Shown here: in pieces, positions 4,437-5,893 of the stretch | Position numbering within the stretch: position 1 is the stretch's first letter | Layout of the letters: every line of letters begins with the position of its first letter | Origin: JBMNUM01 sp050946275 | GTDB taxonomy: Bacteria; Actinomycetota; Coriobacteriia; Coriobacteriales; CADBOM01 | Length of the DNA: 5,893 nt | Assembly (NCBI GenBank): GCA_050946275.1 | Contig: JBMNUM010000040.1 | Span: 1-5,893 of the forward strand | Direction of reading: 5' to 3' | The notes under the pieces: generated by a model | The model's input: the letters and a program-made list of their open reading frames with translations, nothing else | The model's database searches: none | What the model was told of the DNA's origin: nothing | Translations under genes and position numbers: made by a program

Positions 4437-5893
4437 ATGTTGAGCGACAAACCGATTTGTAACGTGGATCAAGACCGTCTCAATCGCAGAATATTAGTGG
4501 ACGAGATTGCTTCAGAAATCGGCTCTCTCGGAAAAGATTGTGCTATAATCGGAATTTGTGGCAAATGGGGGACGGGCAAAACCTCGGTAATGAATATCCT
4601 CCTGGACAAATTGTCTTCTGAAAAGTACGAGGCTATAAGATTCAACCCATGGATGGTCAAGGATGATGTCGATATAATCCGGCGTTTTTTCAGTACGCTG
4701 GAATCCTCATTGAGCAAATGTTCTCGGTACAAACGTAACGTCAAAAAGGCCGTCAAGGAAATACTGAAAGGCGCTGCCGAAGAATACGGGGGATGGCCCT
4801 CCATTCTTGTGAAAGCTTACTACGAAGCTGTGAGTTCAGACGATGATGCCTCGGAAATGATCCGCATAAAAAAGGCGATATGCAACAGCCTTTCGAAATC
4901 ACAGAAGAAGTATGTGGTTGCAATCGATGATATAGATCGTATGGACAAACATGAGATTGTCCAGATTTTCAAGTTCATCCGTAATGTAGCTGATTTTGAC
5001 AACATGATCTATCTTCTTGCCTATGACGACCGTGTCGTGTCCGATGCTCTCGCTACAGATGCCTATGACGGACATGAGTACCTTCAGAAAATCGTGGATA
5101 TGCCGATATTCCTGCCTGATGCATCCAGTAAAAGCATCGAAGCTATATTGAGGGAGGATTTTGCCCATATAACCGGAATAATGCCCTCGGCAAAAGATGT
5201 CAAGAACGAAGATCCCTGGTTATTCGATGAGATGGCCCACCTTTTCCCAAACATCATCACCACAATCAGGGAAGAGAAAAGGGTCATCAACCAGTTCAAA
5301 ACAAAGTACGTCCTGTCTAAAGACGATACATACTGTTACGATCTTTTGGCATTATGCATCCTGGAAATGAAAAAACCGAGCCTGATTGATTGGATAAAGG
5401 AGAATTCGTATCTCTTGTGCAGGGATTTAACATCACCCGAGCAATCGTCTGATAGGGAAAAACTATACGAATTATTTACGAGGCTGGAGATTGACAACAG
5501 CCTCAAGCAACTTTTGCAGTATATGTTCCCAGCCACAAATAAGGAACCAGAATCTGAGGCTGCAAGGATTGTAACCGCGGGGTTTAATAAGAGGATATGC
5601 CACAGCGAATTCTTTGACAACTATTTCATTCAGATTCCTGCAAATATGCATATGCCAGAGTACGAAATAGAACAATTATTGTCGTCCACTTCCCCTGAGG
5701 AAATCGAACAGGCCCTGTGCAAATACGAACACGAGTCAGATATGCTATTCGACAAATTAGATATCTGCTACACCCTAAAGAATCATACTGATTTGCCTAT
5801 GGTGGCAAGATATCTTCTGTGTGATAACGAACTGGTTAGCCGGCCGAGGAACTTCCCACCGCTGATGCACGCAGGAATCAAATCGATTGTTGA
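4437..5893 (+). CDS. KAP-family P-loop NTPase, N-terminal part (3' end outside window)
   Basis: The frame is open from ATG 4437 to the right edge (485 full codons), so the C-terminus is missing. KAP hallmarks are clear: Walker A GKWGTGKTS (residues 42-50), the family signature FNPW (69-72), Walker B VVAIDDIDRM (160-169) and a downstream YLLAYDDRVV segment. Members are STAND-like ATPases, some membrane-bound; here the stretch between Walker A and B has no hydrophobic helix, so the visible part looks cytoplasmic. KAP NTPases recur in bacterial and archaeal defence islands, usually as ATP-driven sensors or switches beside an effector, which would be encoded in the missing part or the next gene. 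GGAG at 4431-4434 is only two bases from the ATG, too close to be ideal, so translation may depend on a short leader from the TTTAAA box near 4400. Base composition is richer in G and C than the restriction genes, hinting at a different origin. Confidence 0.88.
   Translation, partial: MLSDKPICNVDQDRLNRRILVDEIASEIGSLGKDCAIIGICGKWGTGKTSVMNILLDKLSSEKYEAIRFNPWMVKDDVDIIRRFFSTLESSLSKCSRYKRNVKKAVKEILKGAAEEYGGWPSILVKAYYEAVSSDDDASEMIRIKKAICNSLSKSQKKYVVAIDDIDRMDKHEIVQIFKFIRNVADFDNMIYLLAYDDRVVSDALATDAYDGHEYLQKIVDMPIFLPDASSKSIEAILREDFAHITGIMPSAKDVKNEDPWLFDEMAHLFPNIITTIREEKRVINQFKTKYVLSKDDTYCYDLLALCILEMKKPSLIDWIKENSYLLCRDLTSPEQSSDREKLYELFTRLEIDNSLKQLLQYMFPATNKEPESEAARIVTAGFNKRICHSEFFDNYFIQIPANMHMPEYEIEQLLSSTSPEEIEQALCKYEHESDMLFDKLDICYTLKNHTDLPMVARYLLCDNELVSRPRNFPPLMHAGIKSIV

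Noticed and set aside
4469..5675. Several minus-strand open frames opposite the KAP NTPase
   Set aside because: They are shadows of the NTPase coding frame, which has clear family motifs; the shadows are Ser/Leu/Ile-rich with no recognisable domain.

Overview
The window looks like archaeal chromosomal DNA, possibly from a Thermoplasmatota/Methanomassiliicoccales-type host. That placement is inference from three things: TATA-like AT boxes about 26-32 bases ahead of start codons that have no ribosome binding site, heavy AGG arginine use in the first gene, and a mixed leaderless/Shine-Dalgarno style. No rRNA, tRNA or universal marker gene is present, so the assignment is weak.

Layout. Bases 3-365 hold the GC-rich 3' part of a DnaQ-type 3'-5' exonuclease gene. 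At its stop codon the composition drops to AT-rich, and what follows reads as a defence-type accessory region: a small unknown acidic protein on the minus strand (362-559); a shared promoter/operator region full of TGACA-type repeats (553-616); an AbrB-fold regulator (620-955); a C5-cytosine DNA methyltransferase with a zinc-ribbon-like insertion (972-2306); and, convergent with it and overlapping by 33 bp, a probable PD-(D/E)xK restriction endonuclease (2274-3065, minus). Diverging from the endonuclease is a stand-alone McrB N-terminal-like domain gene broken by one frameshift (3141-3745), followed 18 bp later by an all-alpha MazG/dCTPase-type nucleotide pyrophosphohydrolase (3764-4129). A gene-free stretch of about 300 bp (4130-4436) carries inverted and direct repeats. 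A KAP-family P-loop NTPase starts at 4437 and runs off the right edge. The NTPase gene is visibly richer in G and C than the restriction genes and may have arrived separately.

How the genes may work together. The methyltransferase and endonuclease form a type II-like restriction-modification pair. The AbrB-fold protein, just upstream of the methyltransferase and behind an array of operator-like repeats, is a candidate controller of the pair. The McrB-type domain (5-methylcytosine recognition in E. coli McrB) and the dCTPase-like enzyme (relatives prefer dCTP and 5-modified dCTP) share a modified-cytosine theme with the C5 methyltransferase. This shared theme is the most interesting hypothesis in the window. 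It is an inference from family knowledge and gene order, and the frameshift means the McrB-like component may be inactive in this strain.
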